From Amycolatopsis sp. (GTDB taxonomy: Bacteria > Actinomycetota > Actinomycetes > Mycobacteriales > Pseudonocardiaceae): a stretch of DNA of 64,000 bases. This document shows, in pieces, positions 43,366 to 51,170 of this stretch (position 1 is its first letter; each line of letters starts with the position of its first letter). The notes below the pieces were generated by a model. The model worked only from the letters and a program-made list of their open reading frames with translations, did no database searches and had not been told where the DNA came from. The stretch is taken from positions 140,257 to 204,256 of the forward strand of contig NZ_JAODNM010000056.1 of NCBI RefSeq assembly GCF_025464955.1. The letters are read 5' to 3'. Both the position numbers and the translations under genes were made by a program.

Positions 43366-44784
43366 TCAGGCCGCTTCCGGAATTGCCGAAGTTTCTTGGC
43401 CGCCAGGCGGACCGGCAGCGGCGAGGAGTGCCCGGTCGTACTCGGCCTTCCACGTGATCCGTTCCGCGATAGCCCGCATCACCAGGTGCGCCCGAGGCGG
43501 AACCTGCGGATCGTTGGACTCGACCTTGCGCCACAGCAGCCGGGACATGTCCGGTTCCGGCTTCTCGATCCCGACCACGGCGAGGGCCTGGCGCACGAAC
43601 GCCTTCCGGTCCGCCTTGTGGTCCACGAGCGTCTTGCCCGACCACTTGCGCGACACCAGCACCCGCCGACCAGGAAGGCCGAGCGTGGACCTGCGGTGAG
43701 CGCGGCCTTTGCAGTGCCCCGGGGTCATCTTCCCGTTCGCGCCCTTCGGTTCGATGCCGTAGAGCAGCCACACCGCACACCGAGGCGAGCACGGCGTCAC
43801 CGACAACTCCGCGTGCAGCCGGTCATGGTGATCCGCCTGCCGCGCCGAAGTCGCCTCCACCACCTCACCGGTCGACTTGGTCAGGTACTTCGTCAGATAC
43901 CCGATATGCCGACCCGACTCCGCCGTCCCACCCAAGATCCCCTTGGAGTGCACTTGAGCACCGAAGGTCACCACATGAGCCGGGTCCTCCACCTGGTCCA
44001 CCGCGTCATCCCACGACGTCAACGCCTCCCGGGTCTCCGGGTCCACGAACACGCGCTTCCCCATGTCCCACAACGGCATCCGGTCGACGTAAACGACACG
44101 GTCATGGTTGGGCCACCACACCTGGTGATACGTGGCCGCCGTGACCATCCGGATCACCTCATGGGAGATCGAGCCCCGGATAGCGGTGTGCAAGTGCGGA
44201 GCTGCCCGCTTCTGCGGCTCGACCGTTGCGAAGTACTGCGCATCGAACCCGACGACCCGGCGCATGTTCTGATACCACCGGTCGATCAACGCCGAGAAAT
44301 GCACCGCATCCCGAGCCGCCCGCCGGTAGTCATACGTCCCCGGGTCCGCCGGAGCACCATCACCCCGCACCTTCCCGTACGTGTCACAGGTCAACGTGAC
44401 GAACATCGAGGGCCGGTAAGCCCCCGCGTACTCCCTGCCCACGGTGGTCTTGGAGACCTTGCGGGTAGGGAGGTTCGGCGAATCCTGCCGCCGCTTGGTG
44501 GACCGCTTCACCGCCTTCTTGGTGGGCAGGTCGATGGAGGGCAACCGACCCCGCATCCCGAGTTGCCGAAGTTCCTCATCCACCGTCGCGATCTCCGCCC
44601 GCAGTTCCTCCGCCTCCACTTCATCTCCGGATTCAGTGACCTGCCGGTAGGACTCGACGAGGTCAGCCCGGAACGTCAGAAGCTCCGTCTGGACCTCGCT
44701 CGGCGCGTCCGGGGTCAGGTCGGGTTCGACCGCCATGTGCCAGCCCTCACGACACTGGACCTGCCGCAGCGCTTTAGCTCTCCC
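43366..44784 (-). pseudogene. Rolling-circle replication initiator (RepSA/pSAM2 type), 5'-truncated
   Basis: About 470 residues of the AICE initiator family are recognisable, from RAKALRQVQCREGWHMAVEP to AAAGPPGGQETSAIPEAA. The core has YRPSMFVTLTCDTYGKV, the HUH-like metal motif APHLHTAIRG, AATYHQVWWP and CSPRCAVWLLYGIEPKG. Family proteins normally have another 80-100 N-terminal residues with a CxxxLxxxCPxCA zinc motif ahead of AKALR. Here that part is replaced by sequence read from the opposite strand of the DUF5919 gene. An in-frame start further upstream may still allow a shortened protein, but replication activity is doubtful. Confidence 0.75.
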
Positions 44785-45369
44785 GTCATCGAGACTCCGG
44801 ATGCAGCGCCGACGAGCAACGGTATGGCCGACGTGACCGCCGTCTTCGTCACTCGCCCGGAGTTCACCCATGAACTTCCGCCGCACGAGTTGTTCGACGA
44901 CGCCGACAAGATCAGCATGGTCGGGTTGTCGCTGAACCTGCTCTGCCAGCAGTACCCCGACCGCGCCCTACTGGAGATGCTGGAGACCGGGAGCGTCGTG
45001 CAGTGCCTGTTTCTTGACCCTGACGGCGAGCACATCAAGGCCCGTGAACGTGAAGAGTCGCACCCCGTAGGGCTGTTGACCACGCTCACCAGGCTGAACA
45101 TTCAGACGTTGCAACGGCTCCACGGCAAGCTCTCGCCCGAGGCACGGGGGAACCTGCGCATCCGGACCTACGACGAACCGGTGAGATTCAACATCACCGT
45201 TGTCGACGACGTCACGTGCGTAGTCCAGCCCTACCTACCCGACGCGCGAGGTGTTGAGTCTCCGACTCTGGTCATGGAACGGCAGGACGGGCACCCGGCT
45301 GGTCTGTTCGACACCTTCGCGCAAGTCTTCGAGTCCATGTGGGCTCGCGGCACCGAGGTCCCCGCGTGA
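44785..45369 (+). pseudogene. DUF5919-domain regulator lacking its helix-turn-helix
   Basis: The plus-strand frame carries a complete DUF5919 domain (ELFDDADKISMVGLSLNLLC, LDPDGEHIKAREREESHPVG, LTRLNIQTLQRL, VVQPYLPDARGVESPT). In the family this is preceded by an N-terminal helix-turn-helix and a Pro/Thr linker; here only linker sequence (ETPDAAPTSNG) remains before the junction with truncated rep at about 44785. An ATG at 44824 could still give a 181-residue DNA-binding-free protein, but no clear ribosome site precedes it. The stop overlaps the next start (GTGA), so the original operon with the phosphatase gene is preserved. Confidence 0.65.
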
Positions 45370-46139
45370 AAGATCTGTCCGAGCTCCTGGTAGTCGCTCA
45401 AGACGCTGCGGACATCGGGCGCAGACTCATGACCACGTCCAGTCCCGGCCAGGTCCACGCCAAGGGGGACCGCGACTTAGTTACCGACCTCGATTTGCAG
45501 ATCCAACACGATGTCAAGGCCTATCTTGAGCAGGTCACGCCCGACATTGATTTCCTCGGCGAAGAGGACGGCGGAGGCGAGTTGGACCAGGATGCTGATT
45601 ACGTCTGGGCTCTGGACCCCATCGACGGCACGTCCAACTTCGCCCACGGCATCCCCCTCTGTGCGACACAACTAGCCCTTATTCACAGGGGCGAACCCGT
45701 CGTCGGTGTGATCGACGCTCCGTTCCTGGAGTTGAACTACCACGCCACCAAAGGTGGAGGCTCGTTCTGCAACGGTCGGCCGATTCATGCCAGTGCCACG
45801 TCCGACCTCAGTCGAGCGATCGTCTCAATCGGCGACTACACAACTGGTCCCCAAGCGGCAGCGAAAAATAAGCATCGATTCGCAGTCACTCAGGATCTTG
45901 TTGAAAGCGTTGAACGCGTGCGCATGTTCGGCTCGGCAGCTCTAGATCTTGCGTTCGTTGCCGATGGTCGCACGGACGCCTGTGTCATCCTTGCCAATAA
46001 ACCTTGGGACACGGGTGCGGGGGTTCTGATACTTCGTCAATCCGGAGGAATTGTCTCGAACATAAAAGGTGACCGTCATAACTTTGATTCTTCCAGCACG
46101 GTCGGCACAAACAGTCGAGTAAAACTCCCCATTTCTTAA
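45366..46139 (+). CDS. Inositol monophosphatase family protein
   Basis: 257 residues. The two-metal site is formed by E66/E67 (FLGEEDGG), DPIDGTSNFAHG (84-95) and WDTGAGVLILRQSGG near 205. It hydrolyses a sugar or inositol phosphate, or a nucleotide-like phosphate such as PAP; the substrate is unknown. The GTG at 45366 overlaps the stop of the DUF5919 gene by four bases. Base composition changes within the gene: up to about 45840 it is GC-rich, afterwards clearly richer in A and T and like the following AAA operon. Confidence 0.85.
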   Translation: MKDLSELLVVAQDAADIGRRLMTTSSPGQVHAKGDRDLVTDLDLQIQHDVKAYLEQVTPDIDFLGEEDGGGELDQDADYVWALDPIDGTSNFAHGIPLCATQLALIHRGEPVVGVIDAPFLELNYHATKGGGSFCNGRPIHASATSDLSRAIVSIGDYTTGPQAAAKNKHRFAVTQDLVESVERVRMFGSAALDLAFVADGRTDACVILANKPWDTGAGVLILRQSGGIVSNIKGDRHNFDSSSTVGTNSRVKLPIS

Positions 46140-46345
46140 ATTGTAGTGCGGAGAGAAATAGATGAAAATAGCCAGTGATACGACTACTGGGCGGGGCGGG
46201 TAAGAGCACGTCGGAAGGTATGCATATCTCACTATTGTTATCCTGCCTGAGACTGCACGGTCCGTCGAAGTCGCCAGCTGCCTGGCTAGACTAATACTCT
46301 GGCGCCGAAACCAGGATGACGCTATTTTCTCATTGTATTGGCAAT

Positions 46346-47722
46346 CTACCAGTAGATTGCAACAACCTCTGCCTCAATAACCCTTCCGCTCGCACCGGTT
46401 GCGGTTTTTTGATTAGAGAAGTCGAAAGTGTTCGCTATGGGTCCGGCGGGTCCGAGGCCGGCGTTGTTCAACGCTTGCAATCGCAGGTCCGCATCCTTCT
46501 CTAGTTGCATGGTCTTCTTAAACCTCTCTTCCATCCATGCCTTGAATACAGCGAATGTCGGTCGTGAATCCAGCACAGTAGTAACTTTAGCTGCGTGCTG
46601 GGAAGCCATTTCAGACAAGACTTTCTTGTCGATTTCTGTCAGGCTTACATGGAGTTCATTCGCCAGGAGTCCCGCGTATTGCACGAGGGCGACTACGCGC
46701 GGGTCGGAAGGACTTAAGTGATTATCTCGCATCTCTCTCTGCGTGGTCTCCACTGCAACGGAAACCATCGAGCTAAAGTCTTGCATTTGTTGGCCGAAGT
46801 TAGGATGTACTTTGTCAAGCACGTTTGCAAGGCGGATTGGATTCCATGACGAAGTAAGTCCATTCCTATTTACGCGACAGAACAGCCGAAAGCGAGATCC
46901 GTCAAACAGCACCCGGCGGATATCTTTCCAGTATAGGTCTTGTTCTGTATCTGCGGCTACGTAAACATCACGGATTGACATGCCATCGATTTCCACGGCG
47001 TGCTTTTCTAGTGTGCGATGGATGAGAAAATCGCGTCCGTGGTACTCGGCTGCCTTCCAGTTTGCCAGGATGCATCTAATCGGAATTAGGCCAACCAGCA
47101 TACTCTCGAGAATACGATTAATGTTGAGCATCTCGTTGAATGCTGGGCCACTGAGTTGGCGGCGCAAAGCTTCACTTTCCTCAGAGAGATCCTTGAAAGT
47201 CGAGACAATCATGCTCATCTGAAATGCTGCATCAGCTTCAAGTTCGGCTTCTACTTCCATAAGCTGGCCGCGCTTCATCGATTCGACTTCCACAATCCAC
47301 GGAGTCGCTTTGGGTTTGCTGTCGCTGAAGTAATTCTTCGTGCCGTTCAGATCGAGAGGCTGCTCGTCACCTGTCGGCTCACGCACTGCCAGAAGCTTGC
47401 TTTCATCGTCATACAAAGTCTTGAAAAGAGTTTGAACCGTGGCCTTGCTTACCACCTGGGAATTAGCACTTCTACTAGATTCGTACTTGGATCCGATTCG
47501 ACCTTTGACAACTCCGGCGCCAGCTTCGACCTGGCCGTTAATCTCAGCCTTCATGGCTGCAGTGATGCCCTCTGTGAACTCATGCGGTATCCGGCCTTTT
47601 CTTGAAGACAAAAGACTGGTGACACTAACTTCGTCTAAGTAGACGAACTCCCGGAGCTCTCTTAGTTGCATGGCGGACGCTTCGCGCGCTTTTTTCGCGT
47701 GACTTTTCAGCCAGTTAAACAC
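46346..47722 (-). CDS. DUF6414-like protein, partner of the AAA ATPase
   Basis: 458 residues, AT-rich gene. The N-terminal part has REFVYLDEVSVTSLLSSRKG (about 24-43), which I associate from memory with DUF6414, then an Ala/Gly-rich segment (ITAAMKAEINGQVEAGAGVV, 53-72) that could be an amphipathic or membrane-contacting helix. A predicted helical, acidic region (about 150-205) and a mixed C-terminal half follow. No nuclease, protease or nucleotide motif is visible. The GTG start is three bases after the ATPase stop, so the two are one operon. An effector role paired with the ATPase is an inference. Confidence 0.6.
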   Translation of the reverse strand: MFNWLKSHAKKAREASAMQLRELREFVYLDEVSVTSLLSSRKGRIPHEFTEGITAAMKAEINGQVEAGAGVVKGRIGSKYESSRSANSQVVSKATVQTLFKTLYDDESKLLAVREPTGDEQPLDLNGTKNYFSDSKPKATPWIVEVESMKRGQLMEVEAELEADAAFQMSMIVSTFKDLSEESEALRRQLSGPAFNEMLNINRILESMLVGLIPIRCILANWKAAEYHGRDFLIHRTLEKHAVEIDGMSIRDVYVAADTEQDLYWKDIRRVLFDGSRFRLFCRVNRNGLTSSWNPIRLANVLDKVHPNFGQQMQDFSSMVSVAVETTQREMRDNHLSPSDPRVVALVQYAGLLANELHVSLTEIDKKVLSEMASQHAAKVTTVLDSRPTFAVFKAWMEERFKKTMQLEKDADLRLQALNNAGLGPAGPIANTFDFSNQKTATGASGRVIEAEVVAIYW

Positions 47723-47725
47723 TGT

Positions 47726-48958
47726 CTACGCCTCATCTGCTTGTATTTTTTGTGTAGCACTGACAATCAATCGTTGTTCCGCAACGCGCTGGTAGCCGCC
47801 AAAGTAATCTTCCATGACAATGATGTCACGCCCGTCACCCACTGCAAGTAGCGCTGCTTCACTCCATATTGCAGTTAGGTCGGCAGATGACCAACCAGCC
47901 GTCACATCAGCAACATTTGAATGCGACACATTATCGGCAATGTTGAGATTTCTTGCGCTCGTTGCTAGTATCGACTCCCTGTCGTCTCGCGAAGGATTAT
48001 CGAACCTGATTTCCCAGTCGAATCGTCCTGGGCGCCGAAGGGCGACGTCCACGTCTTGGGGTCTGTTAGTCGTGGCAATTACGATGATGTTGTCGTCCTG
48101 ATTGAAGCCATCCATCAAAGTCAGTAATTGTGCGACAAGTCGGCGCGAGGCCTCGTGAGATTCCTCGCTCCGCTGCGGGGCTACACTGTCGATCTCGTCG
48201 AAGAAAATAATCGCCCTTTCTTGCTTTCGCGCGTCATCAAAGATTGCGCGAATAATCTCCTCACTTTGGCCTACGTACTTGCTAATTATCTCCGGACCGC
48301 TAATTTTGTAGAAATCGGCCGCTGCTTGGTGGGCAATTATCCTGCCAAGCAGTGTCTTTCCTGTCCCAGACGGGCCTGTGAAGAGCACGCCTTTGATAGC
48401 CTTGGCGCCGATTTTCCGCAAAGCTTCATGCTTCTGTAAAGGGAGCTCGATCAGCTCCTTGGTGCGAGCTTTAATCTGCGGGTAGCCGCCAAAGTCATCG
48501 TAAGATAAACTTCTGTCAGGATTTTCACGAAGTTGGTCGATGTCGAAAGCGTCGCCGATGGAGACGTCGAGAAAGGGGATGGGTTTGTTCGTTAGTACTC
48601 GCGTGATTCCCTCGACATCGTTTCCCTCTACGGTGGATCCAATCTTGACAGGCAAGTGGCTTGGAATCGGTATTGTGCGCAGCGCTCCACTAATACTTAG
48701 AATGACAACGTCATCTAATGTTACCTTAACCGTTCCTATCCACTTGTTCCCCGGCCATAAATCCTTCGGCGCCGACTCGACGTCTGTCCATTGGGGTCCG
48801 ACTAGCACCACGTCGTCAACACGAAACTCTTCTTCCGTGTCGGATGGAATGGTGATTATGTTCCCGTTCGGTATTTCTAGGTAGATAATTTTCTCTTCCT
48901 TGTTGAGACTCTTTACTCTTGCGATGACACGCTGGGGATAATTTACGTCGACAGTCAT
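47726..48958 (-). CDS. Cdc48/PAN-like AAA ATPase
   Basis: 410 residues with one classical AAA module. The N-terminal region (about 1-130) looks like beta-barrel/OB domains as in proteasomal ATPases. The ATPase core has Walker A GPSGTGKT (195-202), pore loop Y228-V229-G230, Walker B IIFFDEID (D254, E255), sensor N298 in ATTNRP and Arg fingers R309 and R312 in LRRPGRFD. All catalytic parts are intact, so it should be an active hexameric unfoldase or remodelling motor. The gene is AT-rich and unlike the chromosome. It is the first gene of a two-gene operon with the DUF6414-like partner. Confidence 0.85.
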   Translation of the reverse strand: MTVDVNYPQRVIARVKSLNKEEKIIYLEIPNGNIITIPSDTEEEFRVDDVVLVGPQWTDVESAPKDLWPGNKWIGTVKVTLDDVVILSISGALRTIPIPSHLPVKIGSTVEGNDVEGITRVLTNKPIPFLDVSIGDAFDIDQLRENPDRSLSYDDFGGYPQIKARTKELIELPLQKHEALRKIGAKAIKGVLFTGPSGTGKTLLGRIIAHQAAADFYKISGPEIISKYVGQSEEIIRAIFDDARKQERAIIFFDEIDSVAPQRSEESHEASRRLVAQLLTLMDGFNQDDNIIVIATTNRPQDVDVALRRPGRFDWEIRFDNPSRDDRESILATSARNLNIADNVSHSNVADVTAGWSSADLTAIWSEAALLAVGDGRDIIVMEDYFGGYQRVAEQRLIVSATQKIQADEA

Positions 48959-49642
48959 TCCTTTGGTGTCTCCCTGGAATCAGTTGGTTACGCCCCAAGC
49001 TCAAATCCAAGATACGCTCCAGTCCCGTGAGATCTCGGCGAATATGATGCTCGTGTCGTGACGGCGTGTCTTCTCTGGCGAGACGCCGCTATGTGCACGA
49101 ATGGCACGCTCAATTGCTTGCCGAACTTGGCTCTATGGGATCAAGGGCGCGCCGCCGCCGGGCGGCGCGCCGGTCACCAGCCGACCACTCACCTAGGCGC
49201 CCGCGATCGCTCCGACACGGCGGGCTGCCGCTCCGCTCCGCCCACCGGCCGGGCGGCACGGCCGCCAGGGGGTCACCTGGGCAGCGCCACCCAGCGGCGG
49301 CACACAGAGCACCACTGACCACGGACAGCCTCCTCAACGAGCGTCGTGACATCACGGTCGCTCGGAGCACACTCGCTGTTACCCGGATCGCGATCTTCGC
49401 CCCACCCCGACGCCGGATCGTGACAACGGCCGGCAGCACCGCGTCAAGGCGGGAAAGCGTGCCTTGACCCGGCACCACCGTCCGCGTGCTCGGCTTCATA
49501 TCGGGGTCGACGGGGAGGTGTGGGTGGTGCCTGTCCCCAGCAACATGCCAACAACTTGCCCCGGTCAACAGGGGTCAAAAGCGGTACACGGCGACTACAC
49601 GCGTCCGCAGGTCAGAGGCACTTTCCAGGCCCTCGGCGCTGG
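48959..49642. other. Right-end non-coding region of the element with a possible gene scrap
   Basis: About 680 bases between the AAA gene and the right attachment core. Base composition returns to high GC after about 49030. A GTG-led frame from about 49063 gives SSLARRRYVHEWHAQLLAEL and then degenerates into Arg-rich sequence over a GGCGCGCC-rich stretch, which looks like a short remnant of a coding region. The second copy of the 15-base CAACATGCCAACAAC repeat is at 49541-49555. No intact gene is supported. Confidence 0.4.
49541..49555. repeat. 15-bp repeat near the right end, candidate integrase arm site
   Basis: Second copy of CAACATGCCAACAAC (first at 41947-41961), 88 bases before the right core. 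Confidence 0.55.
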
Positions 49643-49684
49643 TTCCCAAGCTGAATATGCGGGTTCGATTCCCGTCATCCGCTC
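49643..49684. repeat. Right attachment site (42-bp direct repeat)
   Basis: Exact duplicate of the tRNA-Gly 3' half (41824-41865). The 5' half of the tRNA is absent here, so this is not a second tRNA gene. Confidence 0.93.
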
Positions 49685-49689
49685 CACTA

Positions 49690-49742
49690 CGAGAGCCCCA
49701 GGTCACCGGCTGTTTTCAGCCGACCTGGGGCTCTCGTTTTTT
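49690..49742 (+). terminator. Rho-independent terminator, originally of tRNA-Gly
   Basis: The stem CGAGAGCCCCAGGTC (49690-49704) pairs with GACCTGGGGCTCTCG (49722-49736), an inner CGGCT/AGCCG stem lies within, and six T follow. Before integration it lay directly behind tRNA-Gly; the element now separates them by 7.8 kb. Confidence 0.85.
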
Positions 49743-49810
49743 CTACGGCGATGTCAGATGCTGTCGCCGCGCACTCTGGCGGCAACCAGCAGAGAACGAT
49801 CGCATCTTCG

Positions 49811-49990
49811 CTAGGTCAGATCGTCCGTCACGGCGCCCGGCGCGTTCTTCTTGACCGAATCGATCCCGTTCAGCGCCGACGCCTTGGCGTTGTACGCCTC
49901 ACTGACCGCGATGATCTCACCGTTTCCCGCCTTGAGCCGGAAACGGTACTTACCGGCTTTGTCGCTGAAAACCTCGAACTTTCCGGACAT
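49811..49990 (-). CDS. YegP/DUF1508-family small protein
   Basis: 59 residues, MSGKFEVFSDKAGKYRFRLK to VTDDLT. It matches the DUF1508 (YegP) fold: FEVFSDKAGKYRFRLKAGNG, EIIAVSEAYNAKASALNGI, DSVKKNAP. Function unknown; such proteins occur as one or two tandem modules and are linked to stress. It is a single-module member. First chromosomal gene after the element. Confidence 0.88.
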   Translation of the reverse strand: MSGKFEVFSDKAGKYRFRLKAGNGEIIAVSEAYNAKASALNGIDSVKKNAPGAVTDDLT

Positions 49991-50028
49991 GCGAAATCCT
50001 TCCCTTTGACTATCACGGAGTCGAAGTT

Positions 50029-50847
50029 TCAGTTGGACAGAAGGTCAGCTCTCAGCACATCGGCCTTCAAGATTCTCTCTATCTCTTCGACGTCACTGTT
50101 GTAGGCCGTCCGTCGGCGTATTTCTTTTCGAACGGCTTCAATCACCACATCTGAAACGAGCACTTCGGCGAGCGAACGCGGCGCTATCGCGGCCTTCGCC
50201 TTCCAAAGTTCGTCCAGAAGCCTTCGCCTCACCGCATCTTTCGAAAGGTAGAACAGGGAACTCGCTTTGACGGCCTGAGTGGCGTCCGAGAGAAGGTCGA
50301 CCTCCAAGGCGATGTCCACCACCACAGGCAGACCTCCCGTGAGATGCCAAACCTGCCAAACCTGACCATTGGTGAGGACCATCCACTCGACACCCTCGTT
50401 GACCGCGTACATCTGCACTTGCCGAAGGTGCCTGATGCCAAGCTTCTGCGTGCACCGCTTGACCTCTATGAAGGCGACCATCTGCCGGTCAATGCGCACT
50501 CCATAGTCAGCGAAATCCGACTTGACCTGATATTCCGTGGTCAGATCCTCGTACTTGTCGTAGCCGAGACCTTCACACAGGAAATCCGTTACGAGCAATC
50601 TTGTGTCACCCTCGTTGGCGTCCCGCTCAACAAGGTCGGCCAGCGGCTTGGCGAATCGACGGACAGCCACCTTGACTCGCTCACGTGCGGCCGTTTCCCA
50701 TTTTGGCATTGACCTCTTCTGCGGCCCTACATCTTTCGGGATTACGTCAATTTTCGATGGCCCAGCCAGAATTTCCGCAGAAATTTCGGCTTCGGGCTCA
50801 ACCGCCACCAACGAACCCACGGTTGACGCAAATTCCAGTCCATCCAT
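50029..50847 (-). CDS. Stand-alone HsdR-N-like (type I restriction N-terminal) nuclease-fold protein
   Basis: 272 residues. The middle (about 70-180) matches the type I restriction enzyme R N-terminal domain: VTDFLCEGLGYDKYEDLTTE, DYGVRID and FIEVKR, which supply a PD-(D/E)xK pattern (D120, E128-x-K130), then HLRQVQMYAVNEGVEWMVLT and GQVWQVWHL. No helicase or methylase genes are adjacent. Such solo proteins are widespread in bacteria; nuclease activity is not established. The gene is less GC-rich than its neighbours, suggesting transfer. AGGAGG lies 11 bases before the ATG. Confidence 0.78.
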   Translation of the reverse strand: MDGLEFASTVGSLVAVEPEAEISAEILAGPSKIDVIPKDVGPQKRSMPKWETAARERVKVAVRRFAKPLADLVERDANEGDTRLLVTDFLCEGLGYDKYEDLTTEYQVKSDFADYGVRIDRQMVAFIEVKRCTQKLGIRHLRQVQMYAVNEGVEWMVLTNGQVWQVWHLTGGLPVVVDIALEVDLLSDATQAVKASSLFYLSKDAVRRRLLDELWKAKAAIAPRSLAEVLVSDVVIEAVRKEIRRRTAYNSDVEEIERILKADVLRADLLSN

Positions 50848-51170
50848 AATTTTGATGGCCTCCTAGAGCGCAACCCTGTCAACTGACACGAGCACCACGA
50901 ATGTGACTCATGACACCTACAGTCGCGGCTCGTCCGCCGGGTGTTACATGCGGCGCACGCCGCGTCAGGACAGTCTGAAAACAATAAACAGGTCATTCCC
51001 GTCAAAAAATGACCAGCTTATCGGGACACTTCAGCTCCCGGTTCTGCACGACCTGCTTCGGATACCGCGTAAACACGTTCACCGCATCCTTCTACAAACT
51101 CCGCAACGGAGCGGCGCTCACGATGCGGAAAAGGAGAGTTGATCTACCTGAACGTCAAGACGTAACCCGC
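50848..51170. other. Intergenic region without recognised features
   Basis: About 320 bases of lower GC than the surroundings. A plus-strand ATG at 51009 opens a frame beginning MTSLSGHFSSRFCTTCFGYR, but it runs antisense into the next gene and resembles no family. Nothing else is supported. Confidence 0.3.

Larger units (their letters stand above)
41824..49684. mobile_element. Integrated element in tRNA-Gly, a reduced pSAM2-like AICE carrying cargo
   Basis: Bounded by identical 42-base direct repeats (41824-41865 and 49643-49684), giving about 7.8 kb. Next to the left end are a tyrosine integrase, an excisionase and a pSAM2-type replication initiator, the standard order of actinomycete integrative and conjugative elements. 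The initiator is truncated at its 5' end near 44784, and no FtsK-like Tra, Spd, pra or NUDIX gene is seen. The right half holds a truncated DUF5919 regulator, an inositol-monophosphatase-like gene and the AT-rich AAA ATPase/DUF6414-like pair. Excision may still work; autonomous replication and transfer look lost. Confidence 0.88.

Noticed and set aside
43021..44784. Plus-strand frame opposite rep that runs into the DUF5919 region
   Set aside because: The part opposite rep is antisense shadow; only the piece after about 44785 has family motifs.
46346..46360. C-terminal I-Y-W of the DUF6414-like protein as an HbYX proteasome-docking motif
   Set aside because: The three residues fit the pattern, but they end a likely beta-strand, and the AAA partner rather than this protein would be expected to carry such a tail. 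Too weak to claim.
49066..49467. A complete 133-residue gene at the right end of the element
   Set aside because: After about 30 sensible residues the frame becomes Arg/Pro/Ser-rich over GGCGCGCC-type sequence. At most a gene remnant.
49643..49684. Second tRNA-Gly
   Set aside because: Only the 3' half from the anticodon loop is present; the acceptor 5' strand and D arm are missing. It is the right attachment site.
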